From an uncultured Prevotellaceae bacterium (GTDB lineage Bacteria > Bacteroidota > Bacteroidia > Bacteroidales > Bacteroidaceae): DNA of 57,376 bases. Below, one piece after another: positions 42,089 to 50,513 of the stretch (position 1 is its first letter; each line of letters starts with the position of its first letter). A program made the translations under genes and the position numbers. Location of the stretch: assembly GCA_947170495.1 (NCBI GenBank), contig CAMVUB010000011.1:1-57376 (forward strand), given 5' to 3'. The notes beneath the pieces are model-generated. The model searched no databases and was not told the origin of the DNA. It was given only the letters and a program-made list of their open reading frames with translations.

Positions 42089-43834
42089 ATGGATATCGAA
42101 TTGATTAAATCCTGCGAGGCTAAGGCCAAGGAGTGGCTCGCCTCGCCCGTGTATGACGAACAGACGAAGGCCGAAGTCAAGGCGCTCCTCGATGCCGAGG
42201 ACAAGACAGCGCTCGTGGATGCTTTCTATCAGAGTTTGGAATTCGGCACGGGTGGTCTGCGCGGCATCATGGGCGCAGGCACCAACCGCATGAACCGCTA
42301 CATCGTAGGCGCTGCCACACAGGGCTTCGCCAACTATATCAACAAGGCTTTTGCCGGCAAGAAAGACATCGCTGTCGTCGTGGGTCACGACTGCCGCAAC
42401 CATGGTCGCGAGTTTGCTGAGACCGTGGCTAACATTTTCTCCGCCAACGGCATCAAGGTCTATCTCTTCGAGAGCCTCCGCCCCACCCCTGAGATCAGCT
42501 TCGCCATCCGTCAGCTGAAGGCACAGGCAGGTGTCAACGTGACCGCCAGCCACAACCCGAAGGAGTACAACGGCTACAAGGCTTACTGGGAAGATGGCGC
42601 ACAGGTGCTGGCTCCCCACGACACGGGCATCATCGACGAAGTCAACAAGGTTAAAATCGAAGAGGTGAAGTTCCAGGGCAACCCCGACCTGATTCAGATC
42701 ATCGGCGGCGAGATGGACTGGGACTACCTGCAGGCTGTCAAGGAAGCCATGGTGGATCAAGAGGTCATCAACCGCCAGAAGGACCTGAACATCGTCTATA
42801 CCCCGCTGCACGGCACAGGCCGCGTCATCATCCCCGAGGCACTGCGCTCATGGGGCTTCCAGAACATCCATGTGGTGCCCGAGCAGATGGTCATCGACGG
42901 CAACTTCCCCACCGTCGTCAGCCCGAATCCCGAGAACTCCGAGGCCATGACCCTGGGCATGAAGCTGGGCACGAAGCTCAACGCCGACCTGGTGATAGCC
43001 TCCGACCCCGATGCTGACCGTCTGGCCATCGTATGCCGCAACCCGAAGGGCGAATGGGAAATCCTCAACGGCAACCAGACCTGCATGATGTTCGCCTGGT
43101 ATATCATTGCCAACAAGAAGAAACTCGGCCAGCTCAAGGGCAACGAATTCCTCGTAAAGACCATCGTGACCACCGAACTCATCAAGCGCATCGCCGACAA
43201 GAACAGCGTGGAGCTCATGGACTGCTACACCGGCTTCAAGTGGATTGCCGCCCTCATCCGTGAGAATGAAGGCGTCAAGAAGTACATTGGCGGCGGCGAG
43301 GAGAGCTTCGGCTTCCTGCCCTTCGACAAGGTTCGCGACAAGGACAGCCCCGCCAGCATCTGCCTCATCTGCGAGATTGCAGCCTGGGCAAAGGACAACG
43401 GCAAGACACTCTATGACCTGCTCATGGACATCTACCTCGAGTACGGCTACACGATGAACCACACCGTCAACGTGGTACGTCCGGGTAAGACCGGTGCCGA
43501 CGAGATCAAGCAGATGATGGTTGACTTCCGTGGCACCAAGGCTCCCAAGACCCTCGGCGGCAGCAAGGTCATCTGCATCAAGGACTATCAGGCCCTCACC
43601 GCCACCGACGCTGCTGGCAATGTCACCAAACTCGACATGCCCGCCACCTCCAACGTCCTCCAATGGTTCACCGAGGATGGCACCAAGGTCAGCGTGCGTC
43701 CCTCCGGCACAGAGCCTAAGATCAAGTTCTACATCGAGGCACCTGCCGCCATGGCCACCGCAGCCGCCTACCCCGCCGCCTGCGAAGCCGGCATGGCCAA
43801 AGTCAAAGCCGTCTGCAAAGACCTCTGCATTTAA
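42089..43834 (+). CDS. Phospho-sugar mutase (phosphoglucomutase/phosphomannomutase)
   Basis: Interconverts hexose 1- and 6-phosphates through a phosphoserine. 581 residues, the long form (PgcA-like). The N-terminal EFGTGGLRGIMGAGTNRMN is followed by the phosphoserine loop TASHNPKEYNGYK (Ser about 153), the metal loop SDPDADRLAI (about 307-316), the sugar loop GGEESFGF, and the C-terminal phosphate-binding RPSGTEPKIKFY. Substrate choice between glucose and mannose cannot be fixed from sequence alone. Cytosolic. Confidence 0.95.
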   Translation: MDIELIKSCEAKAKEWLASPVYDEQTKAEVKALLDAEDKTALVDAFYQSLEFGTGGLRGIMGAGTNRMNRYIVGAATQGFANYINKAFAGKKDIAVVVGHDCRNHGREFAETVANIFSANGIKVYLFESLRPTPEISFAIRQLKAQAGVNVTASHNPKEYNGYKAYWEDGAQVLAPHDTGIIDEVNKVKIEEVKFQGNPDLIQIIGGEMDWDYLQAVKEAMVDQEVINRQKDLNIVYTPLHGTGRVIIPEALRSWGFQNIHVVPEQMVIDGNFPTVVSPNPENSEAMTLGMKLGTKLNADLVIASDPDADRLAIVCRNPKGEWEILNGNQTCMMFAWYIIANKKKLGQLKGNEFLVKTIVTTELIKRIADKNSVELMDCYTGFKWIAALIRENEGVKKYIGGGEESFGFLPFDKVRDKDSPASICLICEIAAWAKDNGKTLYDLLMDIYLEYGYTMNHTVNVVRPGKTGADEIKQMMVDFRGTKAPKTLGGSKVICIKDYQALTATDAAGNVTKLDMPATSNVLQWFTEDGTKVSVRPSGTEPKIKFYIEAPAAMATAAAYPAACEAGMAKVKAVCKDLCI

Positions 43835-43859
43835 TCTTTAAACCTTAAACTTTAAATTC

Positions 43860-44738
43860 ATGACCATCTGGTCCTGCCTTTGTGCAGGCGACATATTACT
43901 AAGGAGAGAGGGCGCTGACGGCGCCTTCTCTCTTCCCATTGGGGACGAGCCACCCGTGTCACTCCAGCCCTGGAACATCGTGACAACAATAAGAAATGAG
44001 TCCATTGTCAATTCTCAAGTTTCAATTTTCAATTTAAAAGTCGTTCGCCTCGATAAACCTTTCGTGGGTGTGGAGGGACTGGAGATGATGGGACTCAGGA
44101 AGTCGCACGCCGTGCTCAGCCCTGAGGAATACCAGCTGGCCAGCAAGGCGGCCGAGCTCATCTATTGGGACCAGAACACCAAGTATTGCGGAGTCTGTGG
44201 TGCTCCCACCAAATGGATGACGGACATCAGCAAGAAATGTCCCGAATGCGGCAAGGAATGGTGGCCTAGTCCCTCCACAGCGATCATTGTGAGGGTTTGT
44301 AGAATGAGAAAATCGGACAATTTACAATCGGACAATTGCAATAAAGGGAACGCTATACAATCGTCAAATTGTGAATCGTCAAATTGTCAAATTTCCGAGG
44401 TCCTCCTCGTTCGCGCCCGCAACTTCCGCAGCAACCACTACGGACTGGTGGCCGGCTTCCTTGAAACAGGTGAGTCACTGGAAGAATGCGTGGAGCGCGA
44501 ATTGCGCGAGGAAGTGGGCATCAGCGTCAAGAACCTGAAGTACTTTGGCTCGCAGCCGTGGCCTTACCCTTTCGGCCTCATGGTAGGCTTCACAGCTGAC
44601 TATGCCGACGGCGAAATCCGTCTGCAGAAGGAAGAACTCACGGAAGGCGGCTGGTTCACACGCGACAACCTTCCGCCCATCCCTGACAAAGCCTCCATCG
44701 CCCGCCGCCTCATCGACGACTGGCTGATGATAGATTAG
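43860..44738 (+). CDS. nudC: NAD+ diphosphatase NudC (Nudix hydrolase) with repeat-derived inserts
   Basis: Cleaves NADH/NAD+ and can remove NAD caps from RNA in bacteria. 292 residues. The zinc ribbon CGVCGAPTKW and CPECGKEW is followed by a Nudix box GFLETGESLEECVERELREE with complete REUXEEXGU, and the NudC hallmark SQPWPYPFGLM. Two segments are in-frame repeat products: about 47-60 (SIVNSQVSIFNLK) and about 150-178 (RKSDNLQSDNCNKGN onward, Asn/Ser/Cys-rich), the second lying between the zinc domain and the Nudix core. The stop codon lies in a GATTAGAGATTAGAG array. Whether the insert is tolerated is not known. Confidence 0.9.
   Translation: MTIWSCLCAGDILLRREGADGAFSLPIGDEPPVSLQPWNIVTTIRNESIVNSQVSIFNLKVVRLDKPFVGVEGLEMMGLRKSHAVLSPEEYQLASKAAELIYWDQNTKYCGVCGAPTKWMTDISKKCPECGKEWWPSPSTAIIVRVCRMRKSDNLQSDNCNKGNAIQSSNCESSNCQISEVLLVRARNFRSNHYGLVAGFLETGESLEECVERELREEVGISVKNLKYFGSQPWPYPFGLMVGFTADYADGEIRLQKEELTEGGWFTRDNLPPIPDKASIARRLIDDWLMID
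43998..44040. repeat. CATTGTCAATTCTCAAGTTTCAA repeat within nudC
   Basis: AT-rich TCAATTTTCAATTT array in phase with nudC; it translates to the Ile/Asn/Ser-rich insert near residues 47-60. It resembles the ATTGAAAATTGAAA arrays in reverse complement. Confidence 0.55.
44309..44394. repeat. Paired GGACAATT/GTCAAATTGT element within nudC
   Basis: Left units of AATCGGACAATT, centre AAAGGGAACGCTAT, right units of AATCGTCAAATTGT. Same design and length as 4260-4345 in the nqrA-nqrB gap. It is in frame and encodes about 29 residues between the zinc ribbon and the Nudix core. Confidence 0.8.
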
Positions 44739-44766
44739 AGATTAGAGATTAAAGATTAGAGATTAA
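44733..44766. repeat. GATTAGA tandem array at the nudC 3' end
   Basis: Four copies of GATTA(G/A)A. The nudC stop TAG (44736-44738) is the first unit's TAG, so the gene ends inside the array. Confidence 0.65.
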
Positions 44767-44776
44767 ACGTTTATCA

Positions 44777-45511
44777 ATGGGGAAACTGATTATATGGTTT
44801 GTTAGCGTCGTGTTAGTGATTGGCACCGCATCAGCCACCAGCGCAACTTTAGCCGCTGGTACCAAGCCGAAGAAGCAAAAGCCTGCCGTCGTGCGACTGG
44901 AGACCACCCACGGCGTCATCCGCGTGGAGCTGAGCGACGAGACACCGCGTCATCGCGACAATTTCCTTAAGAATGTGCGAGAGGGTGTCCTCGACAGCAC
45001 GCTCTTCCATCGCGTCATCAAGGATTTCATGATCCAGGGCGGCGACCCCGACAGCCGCGTACACACGCAGGCTGACGGCACCTTGCAGTCGCCCTCGCGC
45101 GACAAGCCCCTCGGCGACGGAGACCTCGGCTACACGCTGGAGCCTGAGTTCCGTCTGCCCTGGCTTTTCCACGAACGTGGCGCGCTGGCCGCAGCACGCG
45201 AGGGCGACGATGCAAACCCCGAAATGCGCAGCAGCTCTTCGCAGTTCTACATCGTCTATGGCCGCAGCTTCGGCGAGACTTCCCTGGGGAAGGTGCGCGC
45301 TGCGCTGGAGGAGAACGGCATCGAGATGAACTATGAGATGTGGCAGACCTACCTCACGCGAGGCGGCGCGCCCCATCTCGACGGCACCTACACCGTCTTC
45401 GGCCACGTCATCGATGGCATGAAAGTCGTCAAGGCCATCCAGTCTCTCCCCACCGACTCCCTCGACCGCCCCCTCACCGACGTCGTCCTCCTCCACGCCG
45501 TCATAGAATAA
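44777..45511 (+). CDS. Cyclophilin-type peptidyl-prolyl cis-trans isomerase
   Basis: 244 residues. An N-terminal signal or anchor (about 4-27) places the enzyme in the periplasm. The cyclophilin core begins VRLETTHGVIRVEL and includes LFHRVIKDFMIQGGDPDS, SSSQFYIVYG and GTYTVFGHVIDGMKVV. A family-typical insert between strands (GRSFGETSLGKVRAALEENG) is seen in Bacteroidetes cyclophilins. The stop TAA at 45509-45511 is followed in the same frame by 66 open codons that look like an unrelated C-terminal domain. Confidence 0.92.
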   Translation: MGKLIIWFVSVVLVIGTASATSATLAAGTKPKKQKPAVVRLETTHGVIRVELSDETPRHRDNFLKNVREGVLDSTLFHRVIKDFMIQGGDPDSRVHTQADGTLQSPSRDKPLGDGDLGYTLEPEFRLPWLFHERGALAAAREGDDANPEMRSSSSQFYIVYGRSFGETSLGKVRAALEENGIEMNYEMWQTYLTRGGAPHLDGTYTVFGHVIDGMKVVKAIQSLPTDSLDRPLTDVVLLHAVIE

Positions 45512-45712
45512 GAACAAACCACAAATGATGGTGACACCATCTCGCTGCTCTACAACGATAGCGCCCCCGCCAACGTGAAGCCCGTAACGCCCAGCGACGA
45601 CAAGGGACCTGCCGAGATCTACAGCATCTCCGGACAACGCCTCAGCAACACGCGCCACGGCGTGAACCTGATTCATCGCAAAAGCGGAACGGAGACAGTC
45701 ATCATCAAGTGA
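45512..45712 (+). pseudogene. Gene relic: C-terminal sorting-domain-like fragment
   Basis: 66 sense codons without an ATG, ending at TGA 45710-45712, in the same frame as the preceding cyclophilin. The translation contains AEIYSISGQRLSNTRHGVNL and ends GTETVIIK. It resembles the IYDLQGRRV...GIYI...K pattern at the C-termini of many exported Bacteroidetes proteins (type A sorting-domain-like). The rest of the parent gene is missing. It is most simply a deletion remnant; a readthrough extension of the isomerase is less likely. Confidence 0.55.
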
Positions 45713-45731
45713 GAGGGATAAAAGAAAAGGA

Positions 45732-45751
45732 AGGTTGTCTCACGACAACCT
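45732..45751 (+). terminator. Hairpin after the gene relic
   Basis: AGGTTGTC (45732-45739), TCAC loop, GACAACCT (45744-45751), a perfect 8-bp stem that extends imperfectly outward, followed by ACCTTTCATT. It could end the nudC-cyclophilin transcript. Confidence 0.55.
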
Positions 45752-45899
45752 ACCTTTCATTAACCTTAAATCTAATACCATGAAAAACACGGTGCAAAGG
45801 TATGCATTATTTTTATAACCTACAACGTGTTAGGACTATTTTATGTTGAAGTATTACATATTTTAACTAAAATAGCCTGTTTCTGCAAACCTCTTTAAC
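45752..45899. other. Non-coding stretch with a leader-like relic
   Basis: ATTAACCTTAAATCTAATACC precedes ATG AAA AAC at 45780. This is leader-like sequence before a 12-codon frame (MKNTVQRYALFL, stop 45816-45818) that resembles the start of a secreted protein. It is probably a decayed gene start; no further function is visible up to the convergent gene at 45900. Confidence 0.4.
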
Positions 45900-47078
45900 T
45901 TATTCGACGAATAAAACGAGTCCTTTCAGGTATTCACCCTCGGGATGATAGATGTTGATGGGATGGTCTGCAGGTTGGTGGAGCTGATGGAGGATGCGCA
46001 CACGTCGGCCGCTCTGTGCCGCAGCCGTGAACACGGCCATGCGGAACTGGTCTTTGTTGACAGCCTGCGAGCAGGAGAAGGTGAAGAGGATGCCGCCGGG
46101 GCGTATCTTCTCGAAGGCGCGCAGGTTCAGACGGGTGTAGCCCTTGAGGGCATTGCGCAGGGCATCCTTGTGCTTGGCGAAGGCGGGGGGATCGAGGATG
46201 ATGAGGTCGTAGGCACCGTCGTCCATCTGCTGCAGGAAGCGGAAGGCATCCTCGGCAAAGGCTTGGTGGCGCGTGTCGCCGGGGAAGTTGAGCTCGATGT
46301 TGGCATTCACGAGATCGACGGCCTTGGCCGAGCTATCGACGGAGTGCACCTGATGGGCACCGCCACGCATGGCATAGACGGAGAAGCCGCCCGTGTAGCA
46401 GAACATATTCAGCACGTCGCGCCCACGGGAATAGGCTTCGAGGAGGCTGCGGTTGTCGCGCTGATCCACGAAGAAGCCTGTCTTCTGACCGCGCAACCAG
46501 TCGATATGGAACTTCAGACCATTCTCCACAGCCACGTCGTCGGCATCGCCGCCCACGAGGAAGCCGTTCTCCTGACCAAGGTCGGCCTTGAAGGGGAGCG
46601 TCGTCTCGCTCTTATAATAAATATGGTGTACGGTGGGACTCATCACGCGCTGCAGGGCCTCGGCAATCTGCTGGCGGCAGCAGTGCATACCCACGCTATG
46701 TGCCTGCACGACGGCCGTCTGGCCATAGATGTCGATGACCAGCCCGGGCAGGTGGTCGCCCTCGCCGTGGACGAGGCGGTAGGTGCTGTTGTGGGGATTG
46801 TCGGCCACGCCGATGGCCTTGCGCACTTCAAGTGCAGCTGCGAGGCGACGCTGCCAGAAGGCGAGGTCGATGGGTTCATCGTCGAAGGTGAGCACGCGCA
46901 CGGCAATGGAGCCTATCTGCCAATGGCCCGTAGCGAGATAGTCGCTGTCTGCACTGAGGACACGCGCCAGGGCGCCCTCCTCCTGTTGTCCTTCGATATG
47001 GTGTATGGCGCCTGAGAAGATCCAGGGGTGGAAACGCCGCAGCGATTCTTCCTTACCGCGCTTGAGAGTAATAATCAT
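45900..47078 (-). CDS. Class I SAM-dependent rRNA methyltransferase, RlmI-like
   Basis: Predicted to methylate a cytosine of 23S rRNA (RlmI family). 392 residues. An N-terminal PUA domain (about 1-75, KRGKEESLRRFHPWIFSGAI) and linker are followed by the Rossmann methyltransferase with LRGQKTGFFVDQRDNR, VLNMFCYTGGFSVYA, LIILDPPAFAKHKDAL and FTFSCSQAV, the last bearing the catalytic Cys. Length is normal. It lies downstream of the RNase D-like gene on the same strand, separated by a 100-bp AT-rich array. Confidence 0.92.
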   Translation of the reverse strand: MIITLKRGKEESLRRFHPWIFSGAIHHIEGQQEEGALARVLSADSDYLATGHWQIGSIAVRVLTFDDEPIDLAFWQRRLAAALEVRKAIGVADNPHNSTYRLVHGEGDHLPGLVIDIYGQTAVVQAHSVGMHCCRQQIAEALQRVMSPTVHHIYYKSETTLPFKADLGQENGFLVGGDADDVAVENGLKFHIDWLRGQKTGFFVDQRDNRSLLEAYSRGRDVLNMFCYTGGFSVYAMRGGAHQVHSVDSSAKAVDLVNANIELNFPGDTRHQAFAEDAFRFLQQMDDGAYDLIILDPPAFAKHKDALRNALKGYTRLNLRAFEKIRPGGILFTFSCSQAVNKDQFRMAVFTAAAQSGRRVRILHQLHQPADHPINIYHPEGEYLKGLVLFVE

Positions 47079-47080
47079 TG

Positions 47081-47178
47081 AAAGATTGAAAAATTGAAAA
47101 ATTGAAAGATTGAAAGATTGAAAAATTGAACTCTTGAACCCTTGAACTCTTGAACTTTTGAGCTTTTGAACTCTTGAT
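47081..47178. repeat. ATTGAAAAATTGAAAG and CTTGAACCCTTGAACTC arrays between the exonuclease and rlmI-like genes
   Basis: Seven or so ATTGAAA(A/G) units are followed by (C/T)TTGAAC(C/T)CTTGAACTTTTGA units. The same two arrays stand together, in the same order, at 19761-19890. No coding potential. Confidence 0.7.
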
Positions 47179-47179
47179 A

Positions 47180-47794
47180 CTATTCAGTATTAACTAACTG
47201 ATAATCTTTTGTTGAGAAAAGATGGTTAATCTCATCATATAACCGCAGGCAGGCCCATGCATCGGTGGCGGCATAGCGCTTCTGCGCCTCGGTCAGCACG
47301 TCGGCATCCCAGTTGGAGAGGCGCTGTGCCTTGGAGATTTTCTGGTGGAAGAGATTGGCATAAAGCTTCTGAAGGCTCATGTCCTCGATGCCGAGCTTAC
47401 GGACATAATCCTGCAGTTCCAGGTACTTGCCAGGCTCGAAGTCCTGGCGTCGCCGCAGCTGCGCCCAGTCATCGTGCAGCGAGAGCCCTACCTTCTGCAC
47501 GGAGGTGTCGGCCAGCAGTCTCACCACACAGTCTGGCAGGCCGATGCGCACCAGCCGGAAGAGGAAACAGGTGTCGGGCGTGGAGACCTGTAGCAGCGAG
47601 ACGGGGTTCATGCCGCCAGGCTTGAAATTGGGGCGCGTCTCTGTGTCGATGCCCAAGCGTGGGGCTCTTAGGAGGTAATCGACAGCACGGCGTGCCTCGC
47701 CGATGCTTTGAATGACGATGATGCGTCCCTCAAACTGCACCTTCGGGAGTGCCGAAATGGCCGATTTATCGTAGTGAGAATAGATAGTTTTCAC
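47180..47794 (-). CDS. 3'-5' exonuclease, RNase D-like (DEDDy family)
   Basis: 204 residues: a single DEDD exonuclease domain without the HRDC domain of full RNase D. Catalytic motifs are GIDTETRP (Exo I), VGLSLHDDWAQLRRR (Exo II region) and YAATDAWACLRLYDE (Exo III, with Tyr and Asp). Likely RNA 3'-end trimming in the cytoplasm; the substrate cannot be read from sequence. It is divergent from ftsK. Confidence 0.9.
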   Translation of the reverse strand: MKTIYSHYDKSAISALPKVQFEGRIIVIQSIGEARRAVDYLLRAPRLGIDTETRPNFKPGGMNPVSLLQVSTPDTCFLFRLVRIGLPDCVVRLLADTSVQKVGLSLHDDWAQLRRRQDFEPGKYLELQDYVRKLGIEDMSLQKLYANLFHQKISKAQRLSNWDADVLTEAQKRYAATDAWACLRLYDEINHLFSTKDYQLVNTE

Positions 47795-47816
47795 GAAAGT
47801 ATGCGCTTCAGGGGGG

Positions 47817-47824
47817 CAAAATTA
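47817..47824 (-). promoter_or_regulatory. Predicted -7 box for the RNase D-like gene
   Basis: The minus strand reads TAATTTTG, 23 bp upstream of the ATG at 47794. No clear upstream TTTG box. Confidence 0.45.
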
Positions 47825-47851
47825 CTGCTTTTTGGAAAAAAATGAGATGTT

Positions 47852-47886
47852 TTTGATGAAAAGTTACGAAATATTCACTACTTTTG
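47852..47886 (+). promoter_or_regulatory. Predicted promoter for ftsK
   Basis: TTTG at 47852-47855 and TACTTTTG at 47879-47886 with a 23-bp spacer. The leader to the ftsK ATG is only about 20 nt. Confidence 0.6.
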
Positions 47887-47912
47887 TGCCAAAATAAGGA
47901 ATAGGAAGAAAT

Positions 47913-50465
47913 ATGACTCAACAAACAAAGACTCCCCCGACGCGTACTCGCGCGCCCAAGCGACCTGCGCGCAAAGGCGCTGGCAACGGCGACACGCTCC
48001 ACGTAGGCACAGCCCTCCGCGGCGACAAGGACGAACCCCTCAACCGCACGGAGGCCGTGCGCATCTTCTTCGGCGTGGTGTTGCTGGCTGTCGCTGCCTT
48101 CACGCTCCTCAGCTTCGTGTCCCACCTGCTCACCGGCGGCGAGGACCAGAAGGTGCTGCAAGGCGGCTACTTCGGCCAGGCCAAGAACTGGGCCGGGTAT
48201 ATGGGCGCGTGGTGGAGCGACTATTGGATGACGAGGAACTTCGGTCTGGGTGCCTTCTTCATCCCCGTGTTCCTCTTCGCAGCCTCGCTGAAACTCACGG
48301 GAGCCTATTATGTGCGCCTGTGGAAGTGGTTCATCAACTGCACCGTGCTGCTCTGCTGGATCAGCGTGGCGGCAGCTTTCTTCCTCACGGACATCTTTGC
48401 CGGTAACACGGCCATCAGCTATATCAGCCCTGGCGGCTACCACGGCTTGCGCATCGTGGAAATCCTCGACAGCATCATGGGCCCTGTGGGCACATTCATC
48501 CTGCTGTTCCTCACGCTGTTGGCCTATCTCTGCTATCTCAGCGCTGAGACCATCCGAATCATCCGCCGCCTGCTGCACCCCCAGCAGTTCGCCCGCGAGC
48601 TGCAGGAGCGCTACCCCGTGCTCAGCAGCATCGTGAACTTCTGCCGTCGCACGGCAGCCCGTTTCCGCAAGAAGAAGGAGGCTACAGCCACGGAGGAAGA
48701 GCCCACGGCAACGGTCATTGACATGAGCATCCCGGAGGCCGTACCCGTAACACCTACGGCAAGCCCCGTCAAAGAGCCCATCCCCGTGAAAACGGAGATC
48801 GAGCTGACGATAGACACACCCATGCAGGAGGAGACACCCGCCGAGCCGAAGGCGAAGCCCGAAGCCACAAGCGGCACGGACATACCGCTGGAGATAGAGC
48901 AGACGCAGGAAGAGGACATCGCCGACGCAGCGCGCGTGGCAGCCCTCGAGCCCTACGACCCGAAGCTCGACCTGGAGAACTACCGCTACCCCACCCTCGA
49001 CCTGCTGAAGCACTACGACATCGACCCGCATGCCAGCATCGACATGGAGGAGCAGAACAAGAACAAGGACCAGATCATATACGTACTGCGCACCTTCGGC
49101 GTCGAGATCTCCAGCATCAAGGCCACCGTGGGCCCGACCATCACGCTCTACGAGATCACGCCAGCCCCTGGCGTGCGCATCTCCAAGATTCGCAACCTGG
49201 AGGATGACATCGCCCTCTCGCTGTCCGCCCTCGGCATCCGCATCATCGCGCCCATCCCCGGCAAGGGCACCATCGGCATCGAGGTGCCGAACGCCAAGCC
49301 GCAGATTGTGTCGATGGAAAGCATCCTCAACAGCAAGAAGTTCCAGGAGACCACGATGGAGCTGCCGATGGCGCTGGGCAAAACCATCACCAACGAGGTC
49401 TTCATGGCCGACTTGGCCAAGATGCCGCACCTGCTCGTGGCCGGTGCCACTGGTCAAGGTAAGTCCGTGGGCCTCAACGCCATCATCACCTCATTGCTCT
49501 ACAAGAAGCACCCCGCTGAGCTGAAGTTCGTAATGGTCGATCCCAAGAAGGTGGAGTTCCCTATCTACACGCCCATCGTGAACCACTTCCTCGCACAGAT
49601 CGAGGACGACACGGAGGACGAGCCCATCATCACCGATGTGCAGAAGGTCATCAACACGCTGAAGAGCCTATGTGTGGAAATGGATACGCGCTACGATCTG
49701 CTGAAGAAGGCACGCGCCCGCAACATCAAGGAATACAACGAGAAGTTCCGCAACCGCCAGCTGAACCCCGAACACGGACATAAGTTCCTGCCATACATCG
49801 TGGTCATCATCGACGAGTTCGGTGACCTCATCATGACTGCCGGCAAAGAAATCGAGCTCCCCATCGCCCGCATCGCACAGCTGGCACGCGCCGTAGGCAT
49901 GCACATGATCATCGCTACACAGCGCCCGACGACCAACATCATCACGGGTACCATCAAAGCCAACTTCCCTGCACGCATGGCCTTCAAGGTCAGCGCCATG
50001 ATTGACTCGCGCACCATCCTCGACCGTCCGGGTGCCAACCAGCTCATCGGTAAGGGTGACATGCTGTTCCTGGCCGGCAGCGAGCCCGTGCGTCTGCAGT
50101 GTGCCTTCGTAGATACCCCCGAGGTGGAGCGCATCGCCAACTTCATCGCCTGCCAGCAGAGCTATTCAGGGCCCTTCGCCCTGCCACGTCCGCCCATGGA
50201 GGACACGGGTGGTGGCGCTGCCGACGTCGATATGAACCACCTCGACCCGATGTTCGCCGACGCTGCACGCCTCATCGTCAGCTCGCAGCAAGGCTCCACG
50301 AGCATGATACAGCGCAAGTTCTCCATCGGCTACAACCGCGCCGGACGACTCATGGACCAGCTGGAACACGCAGGCGTCGTAGGCCCTGCACAGGGTGCCA
50401 AGCCGCGCGACGTGCTCATCCAGGACGAGGCCTCGCTGGAGTTCCTGCTCAACGACCTCGGTTAA
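47913..50465 (+). CDS. ftsK: DNA translocase FtsK
   Basis: Septal DNA pump that clears and aligns chromosome termini at division. 850 residues. An N-terminal basic segment is followed by four membrane helices between about 48 and 215, an acidic Pro/Glu linker, the alpha-beta motor with Walker A GATGQGKSVGLN (about 510-521) and Walker B VVIIDEFGDLI, and a C-terminal gamma winged-helix domain (ARLIVSSQQGSTSMIQRKF) that reads KOPS-like sites. Length is normal for Bacteroidetes. It is followed by a LolA-like gene and trxB, a conserved neighbourhood in this phylum. Confidence 0.96.
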   Translation: MTQQTKTPPTRTRAPKRPARKGAGNGDTLHVGTALRGDKDEPLNRTEAVRIFFGVVLLAVAAFTLLSFVSHLLTGGEDQKVLQGGYFGQAKNWAGYMGAWWSDYWMTRNFGLGAFFIPVFLFAASLKLTGAYYVRLWKWFINCTVLLCWISVAAAFFLTDIFAGNTAISYISPGGYHGLRIVEILDSIMGPVGTFILLFLTLLAYLCYLSAETIRIIRRLLHPQQFARELQERYPVLSSIVNFCRRTAARFRKKKEATATEEEPTATVIDMSIPEAVPVTPTASPVKEPIPVKTEIELTIDTPMQEETPAEPKAKPEATSGTDIPLEIEQTQEEDIADAARVAALEPYDPKLDLENYRYPTLDLLKHYDIDPHASIDMEEQNKNKDQIIYVLRTFGVEISSIKATVGPTITLYEITPAPGVRISKIRNLEDDIALSLSALGIRIIAPIPGKGTIGIEVPNAKPQIVSMESILNSKKFQETTMELPMALGKTITNEVFMADLAKMPHLLVAGATGQGKSVGLNAIITSLLYKKHPAELKFVMVDPKKVEFPIYTPIVNHFLAQIEDDTEDEPIITDVQKVINTLKSLCVEMDTRYDLLKKARARNIKEYNEKFRNRQLNPEHGHKFLPYIVVIIDEFGDLIMTAGKEIELPIARIAQLARAVGMHMIIATQRPTTNIITGTIKANFPARMAFKVSAMIDSRTILDRPGANQLIGKGDMLFLAGSEPVRLQCAFVDTPEVERIANFIACQQSYSGPFALPRPPMEDTGGGAADVDMNHLDPMFADAARLIVSSQQGSTSMIQRKFSIGYNRAGRLMDQLEHAGVVGPAQGAKPRDVLIQDEASLEFLLNDLG

Positions 50466-50513
50466 ACCTTTTCCCTCACACATTGTCTAATAAAAGAAAT
50501 TATTTCATCCGAC

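Noticed and set aside
45795..45802. Minus-strand TACCTTTG box
   Set aside because: No minus-strand gene lies downstream; it falls inside a decayed plus-strand gene start.
47081..47178. CRISPR array suspected from regular short repeats
   Set aside because: Units of 8-10 bp without unique spacers and no cas genes; a simple tandem array.
47808..49457. 549-codon minus-strand frame opposite ftsK
   Set aside because: Antisense shadow of FtsK and overlaps the ftsK promoter.
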